NCBI GenBank assembly: GCA_039908345.1
Contig: JAMOBD010000001.1
Span: 1-64,000, forward strand
From: Magnetospirillum sp. WYHS-4
GTDB taxonomy: Bacteria; Pseudomonadota; Alphaproteobacteria; Rhodospirillales; GLO-3
DNA: 64,000 nt
Reading direction: 5' to 3'
The notes beneath the pieces were generated by a model, which searched no databases, was not told the DNA's origin, and was given only the letters and a program-made list of their open reading frames with translations. Shown piece after piece: positions 37,818 through 46,411 of the stretch. The stretch's first letter is position 1. Each line of letters opens with the position of its first letter. The position numbers and the translations under genes were made by a program.

Positions 37818-37863
37818 TCCCGCGGCACCGGACGGCTACCCTCTTCGGCGGAGGATCGCTGTC

Positions 37864-39039
37864 ATGGACGTTCCGGCACGCCGCATCGCGGTGGTTACGG
37901 GCACCCGCGCCGAGTATGGCCTGCTCAAGGGGCTGATGGCGGCCGTCCGCGACGATGCCTCCCTGCGGCTGCAGATTCTCGCCACCGGCATGCATCTGGA
38001 ATCCCGCTTCGGCCATACGGTCGACGAGATTCTTGCCGACGGCTTCGTCCCGGATGCAGAGGTGCCCTTGGGCCTCGATGATGATTCGGGCCTTACCACC
38101 GCCCGTGCCATGGGACGGGGCCTGCTGGGCATGGCCGAAGCCTTGGACCGTCTTCGTCCCGACGTCGTGGTGGTGCTGGGCGATCGTTTCGAGATCCTGA
38201 CCGCGGTCCAGGCCGCCCTGGTCCAGGGAATCCCCGTCGCCCATATCCACGGCGGCGAACTGACCGAAGGGGTGATCGACGACGACATCCGCCACGCGGT
38301 CACCAAGATGGCGAGTCTCCATTTCGTCGCCGCCGAGGTCTTCGCCCGCCGGGTCCGCCAGTTGGGCGAGGAACCGGAACGCATCTTCGTGGTCGGGGCG
38401 CCGGGGGTCGACGCCCTCGCCGAGTTGGCTCCCCTGCCGCGCGAGGTCCTGGAGGCGGACCTGGGCCTGTCCCTGACCGCGCCCTTGTTCCTGGCGACCT
38501 ACCATCCCGAGACTCTGGGCGACCGACCGCCGGTCCAAGCGACGGCCGAGTTCCTGGGAGCTCTGGAATCCTTTCCGGGCGCCCGGGTCGTCTTTACCGG
38601 AGTCAACGCCGATCCCGGCCGCGACGCGGTGGCCGCCGCCATCGCCCGCTTCGTCCAGGATCATCCGGAACGGGCCGCCTTCCGCGAATCCCTGGGCCAG
38701 CGCCGCTACCTGAGCCTGATGCGCCTGGCCGACGCAGTGATCGGCAATTCGTCGAGCGGGATCATCGAGGCTCCCGCGGCCGGCGTGCCGACGATCAACG
38801 TCGGCGACCGCCAGAAGGGCCGCCCCCATGCCGAATCGGTGATCGATTGCGCCCCGGACCGCCAAGCCATCGGCGCGGCGATCCGGCAAGCCCTGACGCC
38901 CGGCTTCCGGGCCCGCGCCAAGGCCCAGACCCCGCCTTACGGGGGCGGGGGGGCCGCGGGCCGGATCAAGGCGATTCTCAAGTCCGTGCCGCTGGCGGGC
39001 CTGACCCGCAAGCGCTTCGTCGATCAGGCGGGAGGTTGA
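37864..39039 (+). CDS. neuC: UDP-N-acetylglucosamine 2-epimerase, hydrolysing (NeuC/LegG type)
   Basis: The 391-residue product has the GT-B-like epimerase fold with VTGTRAEYGLLKGLM near the start, LGDRFEILTAVQAAL, HIHGGELTEGVIDD, HPET and the C-terminal NSSSGIIEAPAAGVPTINVGDRQKGR. Hydrolysing epimerases of this type release ManNAc or the 2,4-diacetamido-mannose precursor for nonulosonic acids. In the legionaminic pathway LegG does the latter. Its neighbour 2 nt downstream is a NeuB-type synthase, and legB lies 1.8 kb upstream, so LegG is the likelier role. Start ATG at 37864, after GGAGGA. Confidence 0.88.
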   Translation: MDVPARRIAVVTGTRAEYGLLKGLMAAVRDDASLRLQILATGMHLESRFGHTVDEILADGFVPDAEVPLGLDDDSGLTTARAMGRGLLGMAEALDRLRPDVVVVLGDRFEILTAVQAALVQGIPVAHIHGGELTEGVIDDDIRHAVTKMASLHFVAAEVFARRVRQLGEEPERIFVVGAPGVDALAELAPLPREVLEADLGLSLTAPLFLATYHPETLGDRPPVQATAEFLGALESFPGARVVFTGVNADPGRDAVAAAIARFVQDHPERAAFRESLGQRRYLSLMRLADAVIGNSSSGIIEAPAAGVPTINVGDRQKGRPHAESVIDCAPDRQAIGAAIRQALTPGFRARAKAQTPPYGGGGAAGRIKAILKSVPLAGLTRKRFVDQAGG

Positions 39040-39041
39040 CA

Positions 39042-40085
39042 ATGGGCGTCTTCGTGATCGCCGAGGCGGGCGTGAATCACAACGGCGACTTGGCCTTGGC
39101 CCTCGATCTGGTGGAGGCGGCCGCCCAGGCCGGTGCGGACGCCGTGAAGTTCCAGATCTTCAAGGCGGCGGCCCTGGCCACCGCCGCCGCCCCCAAGGCC
39201 GGCTACCAGCGCCGGACCACGGCCGGGGCGGAATCCCAGGTCGAGATGCTACGCGGCCTGGAACTGGGCGAAGACGATTTCCGTGTTCTGGCCGAACGCT
39301 GCAGCGAACGCGGCATCCGCTTCCTGGCCTCGCCCTTCGATGAGGCGAGCCTGGATTTCCTGGTGCAAGAACTCGATGTGCCGGTTCTCAAACTTCCTTC
39401 GGGCGAGATCACCAACGGGCCTTTCCTGGTGCGTGCCGCCCAGAGCGGCCGCCCCATCATCCTGTCCACCGGCATGAGCACCCTGGACGAGGTCCGGGAC
39501 GCCCTCGGTCTTCTCGCCTGGGGCTATGGGGGCAAGAAAGGTCCCGTTCCGGAAGATTTGGCGATCCTGCGGGACCGGATCACCCTGCTCCATTGCACCA
39601 GCGAGTATCCGGCGCCGTTCCAGGACGTCAATCTCAGGGCCATGGATACGATGCGCGCAGCCTTCGGCCTGCCGGTCGGCTTTTCCGACCATACGCCGGG
39701 CATTGCCGCCGCCCTGGCCGCAACGGCCCTGGGCGCCACGGTCGTCGAGAAGCACTTCACCCTGGACCGCGGCCTGCCGGGTCCGGACCACCGGGCATCC
39801 CTGGAGCCCGGCGAACTGGCGGCCATGGTCGAAGGAATCCGTCAGGTGGAGGCGGCGCTGGGCGACGGCGTCAAGACGCCCCGGTCCTCCGAACTGGAGA
39901 CCCGCGCCGTGGCCCGGCGCAGCCTGGTGGCGATCCGCCCCATCCGCAAGGGCGAGGCCCTCACCGCCGACAACCTGGGCGCCAAGCGTCCGGGCGGCGG
40001 CCTGTCGCCCATGCGCTTCTGGGACCTGGAAGGAAGGCCCGCATCCCGCGACTATGGGCTGGACGAGCCCATCGCGGAGGATTAA
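39042..40085 (+). CDS. neuB: Nonulosonic acid synthase (NeuB family, probably legionaminic acid synthase LegI)
   Basis: The 347-residue enzyme condenses phosphoenolpyruvate with an amino-mannose. It has the TIM-barrel motifs FVIAEAGVNHNGDLALA, VKFQIFKAAAL, KLPSGEITNGPFL, HCTSEYPAPFQDVNLRAM, GFSDHT and EKHFTLDRGLPGPDH, and a C-terminal SAF (antifreeze-like) domain from about residue 285. It follows neuC by 2 nt. The KLPSGEITN wording fits the sialic/legionaminic branch rather than the pseudaminic branch, whose member sits at 54186. The other legionaminic genes (aminotransferase, acetyltransferase, cytidylyltransferase) are not adjacent. Confidence 0.9.
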   Translation: MGVFVIAEAGVNHNGDLALALDLVEAAAQAGADAVKFQIFKAAALATAAAPKAGYQRRTTAGAESQVEMLRGLELGEDDFRVLAERCSERGIRFLASPFDEASLDFLVQELDVPVLKLPSGEITNGPFLVRAAQSGRPIILSTGMSTLDEVRDALGLLAWGYGGKKGPVPEDLAILRDRITLLHCTSEYPAPFQDVNLRAMDTMRAAFGLPVGFSDHTPGIAAALAATALGATVVEKHFTLDRGLPGPDHRASLEPGELAAMVEGIRQVEAALGDGVKTPRSSELETRAVARRSLVAIRPIRKGEALTADNLGAKRPGGGLSPMRFWDLEGRPASRDYGLDEPIAED

Positions 40086-40118
40086 GACGGCGCCGGAAGC
40101 GGCATCGGGGGATCGGCC

Positions 40119-41450
40119 ATGACCGTCGAGGAACTGAGAAAGCGGTTCGAGAACCGCGAGGCCCGGATCGGCGTCATCGGGCTGGGCTATGTCGGCCTGC
40201 CCCTGGCGCTCGCCTTCGTCGAAGCCGGGTTCGACACCACCGGGTTCGACATCGATCCCACCAAGCGGGAATATCTGGCCGCCGGCCGCTGCTACCTGCG
40301 CCACATCCCGGCAGCCCGCGTCGCCGCCGCCGTCGCGCGGGGCCGCTTCCGCGCCACCGAGGACTTTTCCGGCCTGGGCGCCATGGACGCCATCGTGGTT
40401 TGCGTGCCGACGCCGCTGACCCGGCAACGCGAACCCGACATCAGCTTCATCGTATCGACCACCGAGACCATCGCCAAGACCCTGCGGCCCGGGCAGTTGA
40501 TCGTCCTTGAATCGACCACCTATCCCGGTACTACGTCCGGCGACATGCGGCCGATCCTGGAACGGGGCGGTTTGAAGAGCGGCCGCGACTTCTTCCTCGC
40601 CTTCTCGCCCGAGCGCGAGGACCCCGGCAACGCCGTCCATACCACCACCACGATCCCCAAGGTGGTGGGCGGCGACGGCCCCGATGCCCTGGCGCTGGCT
40701 TCCGCCCTCTATTCCGGGGCGGTGGATCGCGTGGTGCCCGTGTCTTCCATGGAAACGGCCGAGGCGGTGAAGCTGACCGAAAACATCTTCCGGTCGGTCA
40801 ACATCGCCCTGGTCAACGAATTGAAGGTGGTCTTCGCCCGCATGGGCATCGACGTCTGGGAAGTCATCGACGCCGCCAAGACCAAGCCCTTCGGCTTCAT
40901 GCCCTTCTATCCCGGACCCGGCCTGGGCGGGCACTGCATTCCCATCGATCCGTTCTACCTGACCTGGAAGGCCCGCGAGTTCGACATCGCCACCCGCTTC
41001 ATCGAGTTGGCGGGGGAGATCAACACGTCGATGCCCTACTACGTGATCGACGTCCTGGTGAGGGCGTTGAGCGACCGCCTCGGCCAGAGCATCAAGGGTG
41101 CCCGCATCCTGTTGCTCGGCATCGCCTACAAGAAGAACGTGGACGACATGCGGGAAAGTCCCGCGCTCAAACTGATCGAGCTTCTCGAGGAGCGCGGTGC
41201 CCAGGTCGCCTATCACGATCCCTTCATCCCCGTCATCGGTCCGACCCGCGAGCATGCCAGTCTCGCCGGCCGCGAATCCGTGGCCTGGGAGCCCGCCGGC
41301 TTCGCCCTGGCCTTCGACGCGGCCCTGATCTGCACCGACCACGACGGCATCGACTATGCCGCCCTGGCTGAAGCCCTGCCTTTGGTGGTCGACACCCGCA
41401 ACGCGTTGCGCGCCGGGCCGAATGGCCACGGGAAGATCGTCAAGGCGTAA
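40119..41450 (+). CDS. Nucleotide-sugar 6-dehydrogenase (UDP-HexNAc dehydrogenase type)
   Basis: The 443-residue product belongs to the UDP-Glc/UDP-HexNAc dehydrogenases, which oxidise the C6 hydroxyl to a uronate with two NAD+. It has the Rossmann motif IGVIGLGYVGLPLA, the catalytic Cys in GLGGHCIPIDPFYL, the ESTTYPGTT loop, the Lys in AVKLTENIFRSVNIALVNELK, and the C-terminal UDP-binding domain. The sequence resembles WbpA/WecC-like enzymes; the exact substrate (GlcNAc or another HexNAc) is uncertain. It lies 33 nt after neuB. Its end overlaps the convergent 6-phosphogluconolactonase gene by 11 nt. Confidence 0.88.
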   Translation: MTVEELRKRFENREARIGVIGLGYVGLPLALAFVEAGFDTTGFDIDPTKREYLAAGRCYLRHIPAARVAAAVARGRFRATEDFSGLGAMDAIVVCVPTPLTRQREPDISFIVSTTETIAKTLRPGQLIVLESTTYPGTTSGDMRPILERGGLKSGRDFFLAFSPEREDPGNAVHTTTTIPKVVGGDGPDALALASALYSGAVDRVVPVSSMETAEAVKLTENIFRSVNIALVNELKVVFARMGIDVWEVIDAAKTKPFGFMPFYPGPGLGGHCIPIDPFYLTWKAREFDIATRFIELAGEINTSMPYYVIDVLVRALSDRLGQSIKGARILLLGIAYKKNVDDMRESPALKLIELLEERGAQVAYHDPFIPVIGPTREHASLAGRESVAWEPAGFALAFDAALICTDHDGIDYAALAEALPLVVDTRNALRAGPNGHGKIVKA

Positions 41451-42129
41451 GGAAGACCGTCAGGGGAACGCGATCCTGGTGCAGGATCAAGCGGACCGGC
41501 AACTCCACCAGGGAACCGGGGCGCTTGGCCGCCTCGTAGGCCGTCCGCTTGTCGGTGCCCGAAAGAATCAGGAAAATCCGGCGCGCGTCGAGCAGGACGC
41601 GGGGCGACAAGCTCATGCGCGGGTGCGACCCGGCCGGCCCCGCGGCGGCGACGCACCGGCTGGAACAGTCGGGGTAGACCCGCAAGGCCGGTTCGGCGGG
41701 AAACAGCGAGGCGATGTGCCCGTCCGGCCCCATGCCCAGGAAGACGGCGTCCAGAGGAAAGGGAAAGGCGGAAAGACGGGCCTCGCAGGCGGCCTGCCCG
41801 GCCCAGGGCGTAGCCGCCCCCGTGTACAGCCCGGAAAACGCGGCATCCCCGGCGCTGCCGTCCAGCAACAAGCGGCGCACCAAGCCCTCGTTGCTGTCGG
41901 GATGGCCGGGATCGACCCAGCGCTCGTCGGCCAGGGTGATCGACACCCGGTCCCAGGGCAACGGAGCCGCCGCCAGACGGGGAAGGACCCGTTCCGGGGT
42001 CCGTCCCCCCGACAGGGCGATGGATGCCCGGCCGCGGGATGCGATGGCCTCCCCGACCGTCGCGGCCAGGGCGTCCGCCAGGGCCGCCGCCCCGGCCGCC
42101 AGATCGGGAAAGGCTAGTTCGTCCAGCAT
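41440..42129 (-). CDS. pgl: 6-phosphogluconolactonase
   Basis: The 229-residue DevB-type enzyme hydrolyses 6-phosphogluconolactone in the pentose phosphate and Entner-Doudoroff pathways. It has the SGGRTPERVLPRLA, DERWVDPGHPDSNEGLVRRLL and GMGPDGHIASLFP motifs. It stands alone here; zwf and edd, its usual partners, are absent from the window. Its 3' end overlaps the dehydrogenase gene by 11 nt. Confidence 0.92.
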   Translation of the reverse strand: MLDELAFPDLAAGAAALADALAATVGEAIASRGRASIALSGGRTPERVLPRLAAAPLPWDRVSITLADERWVDPGHPDSNEGLVRRLLLDGSAGDAAFSGLYTGAATPWAGQAACEARLSAFPFPLDAVFLGMGPDGHIASLFPAEPALRVYPDCSSRCVAAAGPAGSHPRMSLSPRVLLDARRIFLILSGTDKRTAYEAAKRPGSLVELPVRLILHQDRVPLTVFLTP

Positions 42130-42180
42130 TTCGCAGGCTTAGACCCCGGCTCTTGTCGAGTCAATCGGCCGGTATCGGCT

Positions 42181-43041
42181 TTAGAAGGGGCCGGCGACCG
42201 CCTGGCTCCAGGTGGCATTCAGGCCAAGGTTGTCCGTGTTCCATTGCCAGGTCATCACCCCCCGCGGCCGCGAACCGGCATGAATCGCGTAATCGAGGCA
42301 ACCCACCAGGTTCTCGACCGGCATGTAGCCGGTATTGCCCGGTGCGGCGTCGCCCGGCGTCATCGGCTTGCCGATGACGATGCGCGTCTGGGGGATTCCG
42401 GCGGCGATGAGTTGCTTCACCGCCGTCCCGGTGGCCCAGCCGTCCGCCTGATCGATCAGCGTCGTACAGGAATCGTAACCGGTGCTCATCTGGTTGTAGA
42501 ACTGGATGTTGTAGAAATCGATCAGGTCGCCCACCTGCTCGTCGACCTGCAGGTAGTTGGAAGCGTAGGCTCCCATGAAATAGGGGGCCTGCGGGGCATG
42601 GGTGACGACGGCGTCCGGAAGCACGTCCTTGACCGCCCGGGTGGCATCCGCCAGCCATTGGGTGGCCGTGCCCGCCTGAAGCGCGTGGATATCCTCGATG
42701 TCGAAATCGACGCCGTCCAGCCGGTAGGTCTTGGCGAATTCGGCAACCGCCCGGCCATAGGCGGCACCGCCGGTGGGATCGGCCGTGATCGGCTCTTCGG
42801 TGGCGCCGCCGGCCGACACCAGAACCTTGATGCCGGCCTGGTGGAACTGGTCGATCGCATTCTGCGGAAACGTTCCGTTCGACCAGGCGAGCGCGACGTC
42901 CAGCGGGGCCTTGCGGGTCCAGAAGGACAGCAGCAGGTGATTGAAAGACCCGGCGTTATTCAGGAAACTGTTGAGGACGGCCTCGGGTGGATACCAAGTG
43001 GATAGCTTGTCGGCATATACGACGAATGCGTCTGTCGTCAT
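42181..43041 (-). CDS. Glycoside hydrolase family 18 protein
   Basis: The 286-residue product is a single GH18 (chitinase-type) catalytic barrel. The DxxDxDxE motif appears as DGVDFDIE (Asp109, Asp112, Asp114 and catalytic Glu116), SAGGATEE is the beta-3 motif and YNIQFYNQ the beta-6 motif; Trp near the end (TWQWNTDN) completes the site. There is no signal peptide. Substrates could be chitin or other GlcNAc polymers. The ATG at 43041 follows GGAG at good spacing; ATGs at 43053 and 43071 would add 4 or 10 residues. The upstream region is A/T-rich. Confidence 0.82.
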   Translation of the reverse strand: MTTDAFVVYADKLSTWYPPEAVLNSFLNNAGSFNHLLLSFWTRKAPLDVALAWSNGTFPQNAIDQFHQAGIKVLVSAGGATEEPITADPTGGAAYGRAVAEFAKTYRLDGVDFDIEDIHALQAGTATQWLADATRAVKDVLPDAVVTHAPQAPYFMGAYASNYLQVDEQVGDLIDFYNIQFYNQMSTGYDSCTTLIDQADGWATGTAVKQLIAAGIPQTRIVIGKPMTPGDAAPGNTGYMPVENLVGCLDYAIHAGSRPRGVMTWQWNTDNLGLNATWSQAVAGPF

Positions 43042-43188
43042 CTTGCGCTCCATGTCATCGCTGTGAAACATCGAAATGATATCGGTGATTACGTGATATC
43101 CTTATCATATTAATCGTGTTGCGGGTACCTACAATTTCTGACACTAGCATTGGCGCAAGCCGCGAAATCCCCCCATCCCGGACTTGAC

Positions 43189-43226
43189 GTTCACGGCCTG
43201 AACAAGCTAGTGTTCGCGCCGTGAAC
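43189..43226. promoter_or_regulatory. Inverted repeat upstream of the winged-helix regulator gene
   Basis: GTTCACGGC at 43189-43197 and GCCGTGAAC at 43218-43226 are exact inverse copies, 20 nt apart. The site lies 70-107 nt before the regulator ATG and may be its own operator, or that of the operon. The outer arm spans an alternative GTG start at 43221. Confidence 0.5.
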
Positions 43227-43257
43227 GCGCCGGCGGGAGGAGGCTTCCTTCACCCGA

Positions 43258-43299
43258 ATGGCGGTAGCGTACCCGACGTCTCCCCGGTCCGAACCATGA
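43258..43299 (+). CDS. Possible 13-codon leader peptide coupled to the regulator gene
   Basis: ATG at 43258 opens MAVAYPTSPRSEP and stops at TGA 43297-43299, overlapping the regulator ATG at 43296 (ATGA). The purine tract GGGAGGAGG at 43235-43243 precedes it by 14 nt, longer than the usual 5-9. The overlap suggests translational coupling, but a peptide this short is not proof. Confidence 0.35.
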   Translation: MAVAYPTSPRSEP

Positions 43300-43931
43300 G
43301 CGACAGCAAATCCTCATCCGCCGCGATGGACGAGGAGGCCCACATCACCCTGGGCCTCCTGAACGCCATCCACGAGAACAGCGCCATGACCCAACGTTCC
43401 ATGGCCAAGGACCTGGGCATCGCCCTGGGGCTTGCCAACGCCTACCTTAAGCGCTGCGTCCGCAAGGGCCTGGTCAAGGTGCAACAGGTGCCGGCCAATC
43501 GTTACGCCTATTACCTGACGCCACAGGGCTTCGCGGAAAAGTCCCAGTTGACGGCGCGCTATCTGTCGATGTCCTTCGACTTCTTCCGCCACGCCCGCAC
43601 CCAGTGCGGCGAAGTCTATACCCAATGCGCCCAGCAAGGCTGGCGCCGCATCGCCTTGGCCGGCGTCGGCGACCTGGGCGAGATCGCCACCTTGTGCGCC
43701 CGCGACGCCGAAGTGGACTTGGTGGGCTTCCTGGATGCGGCTGCCGATACCTCCCACTTCGCCGGCCTGCCGGTGGCTGTCCACCCCGACGAACTGGGCG
43801 CCGTCGACGCCATCGTCGTCACCGACCTGGGCGCGCCGCAGGAGACCTTCGAGCGCATGACGCGCCTGTTCGCCGCGGAACGGGTGCTGGCGCCGCGCCT
43901 GCTCCACGTTTCCCGCCAAGCTCCGCGCTGA
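43296..43931 (+). CDS. Winged helix-turn-helix regulator of the glycan operon
   Basis: The 211-residue product has an N-terminal winged helix (about residues 15-75: NSAMTQRSMAKDLGIALGLANAYLKRCVRKGLVKV) and a C-terminal alpha/beta domain (about 110-200: RIALAGVGDLGEIATLCARDAEVDLVGFLDA) like a nucleotide-binding fold. Proteins of this type head surface-polysaccharide operons in Rhodospirillales. The NusG-like gene follows 4 nt later. I take the ATG at 43296 because it begins the family N-terminus; a GTG at 43221 would add 25 residues. An upstream inverted repeat and leader ORF may control it. Confidence 0.75.
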   Translation: MSDSKSSSAAMDEEAHITLGLLNAIHENSAMTQRSMAKDLGIALGLANAYLKRCVRKGLVKVQQVPANRYAYYLTPQGFAEKSQLTARYLSMSFDFFRHARTQCGEVYTQCAQQGWRRIALAGVGDLGEIATLCARDAEVDLVGFLDAAADTSHFAGLPVAVHPDELGAVDAIVVTDLGAPQETFERMTRLFAAERVLAPRLLHVSRQAPR

Positions 43932-43935
43932 CGCC

Positions 43936-44436
43936 GTGAAGCACTGGTACGCCGTGCATACCCACCCCCAGTCAGAGGAAAAGGCCTGCCGGCATCTGGA
44001 ACGGCAGGGCTTCGGCGCCTACCTGCCGCGCTACCGGAAGCAGCGCCGACATGCACGCCGCACCGAGATCGTCCCGGCGCCTCTGTTCCCCCGCTACATC
44101 TTCGTCGAGGCCGACCTGGACAACCAGCGCTGGCGGGCCATCCTGTCGACGGTCGGCGTCAGCTACCTGGTCTGCCACGGCGACCAGCCGGCGGCGGTGC
44201 CCGAGGGAATCGTAGAGGCCATCCGGGCCCGCGAAGACGACGAGGGCTGGGTCGACCTGAACGAACCGCCGCCGTTCCGCCAGGGCGACCGGGTCCAGAT
44301 CAAGTCCGGCCCCTTCAGCGACATGGACGCGCTGTTTCAATGCCGGGCCGACAAGGATCGGGTGACCGTGCTCCTGACCCTGCTGGGCCGCGCGGTCCCG
44401 GTCCGCGTTCCCCTGAACGCCCTGGAGGCTCCGTGA
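43936..44436 (+). CDS. NusG/RfaH-like transcription elongation factor
   Basis: The 166-residue product has the NusG N-terminal domain (HWYAVHTHPQSEEKACRHLERQGFGAYLPRY, about residues 3-105, which binds the RNA polymerase clamp) and a KOW domain (FRQGDRVQIKSGPFSDMDALF, about residues 115-165). This specialised paralogue class (RfaH/LoaP/TaaP-like) allows polymerase to read through long surface-glycan operons. Its position as the second gene of a ~20 kb same-strand operon fits. The GTG start at 43936 has no clear ribosome-binding site, and its stop overlaps the next GTG (GTGA), coupling it to pseC. Confidence 0.85.
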   Translation: MKHWYAVHTHPQSEEKACRHLERQGFGAYLPRYRKQRRHARRTEIVPAPLFPRYIFVEADLDNQRWRAILSTVGVSYLVCHGDQPAAVPEGIVEAIRAREDDEGWVDLNEPPPFRQGDRVQIKSGPFSDMDALFQCRADKDRVTVLLTLLGRAVPVRVPLNALEAP

Positions 44437-45632
44437 CCGATTTCCTGCCCTACGGCCGCCATGTGGTGGAAGACGACGACATCGCCGCCGTCGCGGCGGC
44501 GCTGCGGGGAGAGTTGCTGACCACCGGTCCCGCCGTCGCCGCCTTCGAGGCCGCCCTGGCGAAGACCGTGGGCGCATCCGGCGCGGTTTCCTGTTCCAGC
44601 GGCACCGCCGCCCTGCATTTGGCCGCCCTGGCCCTGGGCCTGGGGCCGGGAGATTGGGTGGTGGTTCCCGCGATCACCTTCCTGGCGACGGCCAACGCCG
44701 CCCGCTACGTGGGCGCCGAAGTACAGTTCGCCGACGTCGATCCCGACAGCGGCTTGATGCGGCCGGAAGACCTGGAAGTGGCCCTGGCCGCCGCCAAGGC
44801 CGCCGGCCGCCGGGTCAAGGCGGTCTTTCCCGTCCATCTGGCCGGCCAGGCCTGCGACATGGAAGCCATCGCCGCCATCGCCCGCCGCGAAGGCGGCGCG
44901 GTGGTCGAGGACGCCTGCCATGCGCTGGGGACCACCTACGGGAACGGCGCCTGGCGGGTGGGCGGCTGCGCCCACGCGGACATGACGGTCTTTTCCTTCC
45001 ATCCGGTCAAGACCGTCGCCATGGGCGAAGGCGGCGCGGTGACCGCCAACGATCCCGCCCTGGCCGCCCGTCTGGCCTTGCTGCGCAGCCACGGCATGGT
45101 GCGCGAGCCCAGGGACTTCATCCGCCGCGACCTGGCCTTCGGGCCGGACGGGGAAGTCAATCCCTGGTTCTACGAGATGGCGGAACCCGGCTTCAACTAC
45201 CGGGCCAGCGACCTGCAGTGCGCCCTGGGCCTGTCGCAGCTGGGCAAGCTGGACCGCTTCGTCGCCGCCCGCGCCGCCGCCGTCGCCGCCTACGACGCCC
45301 GCCTGGCTCCTTTGGCGCCCCGGTTGGCGTCGCTGGCGCGGGTGCCCGGCTGCCGGCCGGGCTGGCATCTGTACATCTCCCTGATCGACTTCGCCGCCAT
45401 CGGCAAGGACCGGGGAGCCGTGATGCGGGCGCTGCGGGATCGCGGCATCGGCACCCAGGTCCACTACATTCCGGTGGCCTGGCAGGCCTATTACCGGGAC
45501 CGCTACGGCGAGACGCCCCTGCCCGGTTCCGCCCGCTACTACGAACGCTGCCTGTCCCTGCCCCTGTCGGCCGCCATCACGGAAGCCGACGTCCAGCGGG
45601 TGACCGCCGCCCTGGCCGAGGTCCTGGCATGA
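44433..45632 (+). CDS. pseC: UDP-4-amino-4,6-dideoxy-N-acetyl-beta-L-altrosamine transaminase (PseC-like)
   Basis: PseC transaminates the PseB product with PLP and glutamate, the second step of pseudaminic acid synthesis. The 399-residue DegT-family protein has TGPAVAAFEAALA, the cofactor phosphate loop SSGTAALHLAAL, PAITFLATANAARYVGAEVQFADVD, the PLP pair VEDACHALG and the Schiff-base Lys193 in FSFHPVKTVAMGEGGAV. The GTG at 44433 overlaps the previous stop (GTGA), and the next gene overlaps its stop by 4 nt (ATGA). Confidence 0.88.
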   Translation: MTDFLPYGRHVVEDDDIAAVAAALRGELLTTGPAVAAFEAALAKTVGASGAVSCSSGTAALHLAALALGLGPGDWVVVPAITFLATANAARYVGAEVQFADVDPDSGLMRPEDLEVALAAAKAAGRRVKAVFPVHLAGQACDMEAIAAIARREGGAVVEDACHALGTTYGNGAWRVGGCAHADMTVFSFHPVKTVAMGEGGAVTANDPALAARLALLRSHGMVREPRDFIRRDLAFGPDGEVNPWFYEMAEPGFNYRASDLQCALGLSQLGKLDRFVAARAAAVAAYDARLAPLAPRLASLARVPGCRPGWHLYISLIDFAAIGKDRGAVMRALRDRGIGTQVHYIPVAWQAYYRDRYGETPLPGSARYYERCLSLPLSAAITEADVQRVTAALAEVLA

Positions 45633-46402
45633 CCACGGCCGCCATCGTCCAGGCCCGCCTGGGATCGACCCGCCTGCCCGGCAAGGTGCTGCTGGACCTG
45701 GGCGGCGTCACCGTGCTGGCCCGGGTGCTGGAACGCTGCCGCGCCGTTCCCGGCGTCGACCGGGTGGTCTGCGCCGTCCCCGACAACGCCGCCGACGATC
45801 CGGTGGCGGCGGAAGCGGAACGCTGCGGCGTCCCGGTCTGCCGGGGTTCGGAAACCGACGTACTGGACCGCTATCGCAAGGCGGCGGAAATGGCGGGCGC
45901 CGACGTGATTTTGCGGGTGACCAGCGACTGTCCGCTCATCGATCCCGAGGTCTGCGGCCAGGTCCTGGCCCTGCGGGCGGCGACGGATGCCGCCTATGCC
46001 TGCAACAACATGCCGGCCACCTGGCCGCACGGCCTGGACTGCGAGGCCTTCCCCCGCGCCTGGCTGGAAGGCGCCGCCCGCGAGGCGGTCAAGCCGTCCG
46101 AACGTGAACATGTGGGCCCCTTCATCCGCAACCACCCGGAAGCCCGCAAGGCCAATCTGCCCTGCCCCGACGGCGACCATCATTTTCGGCGCTGGACTTT
46201 GGATCATCCCGAGGACTATGCCTTCCTGAAGGAAATCTACGCCCGCCTGCCCGCAGGCCCGGCCGCCTTCGCCTGGAAGGCCGCCCTGGCCGTGGTCCTG
46301 CGGGAACCGGAACTGGCGCGGATCAACGCCGGTTTCGATCCCTTGGAAGGGCTCAAGAAATCGTTGGCCGCCGACCGGCGTGCCGGACATTCCCAGGAAT
46401 AA
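45629..46402 (+). CDS. SpsF-like nucleotidyltransferase (spore-coat cytidylyltransferase family)
   Basis: The 257-residue protein belongs to the SpsF/COG1861 cytidylyltransferase-like family, found in pseudaminic and related operons. It begins AAIVQARLGSTRLPGKVLLDLGG, the nucleotide-binding motif with the conserved Arg-Leu-Gly-Ser-Thr-Arg, and has RVTSDCPLIDPEV, the metal-binding Asp region. It may act as the CMP-pseudaminic acid synthetase, or make another nucleotide sugar. It overlaps pseC by 4 nt, and the deacetylase gene follows after 9 nt. Confidence 0.8.
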   Translation: MTTAAIVQARLGSTRLPGKVLLDLGGVTVLARVLERCRAVPGVDRVVCAVPDNAADDPVAAEAERCGVPVCRGSETDVLDRYRKAAEMAGADVILRVTSDCPLIDPEVCGQVLALRAATDAAYACNNMPATWPHGLDCEAFPRAWLEGAAREAVKPSEREHVGPFIRNHPEARKANLPCPDGDHHFRRWTLDHPEDYAFLKEIYARLPAGPAAFAWKAALAVVLREPELARINAGFDPLEGLKKSLAADRRAGHSQE

Positions 46403-46411
46403 GAGGGCCCC

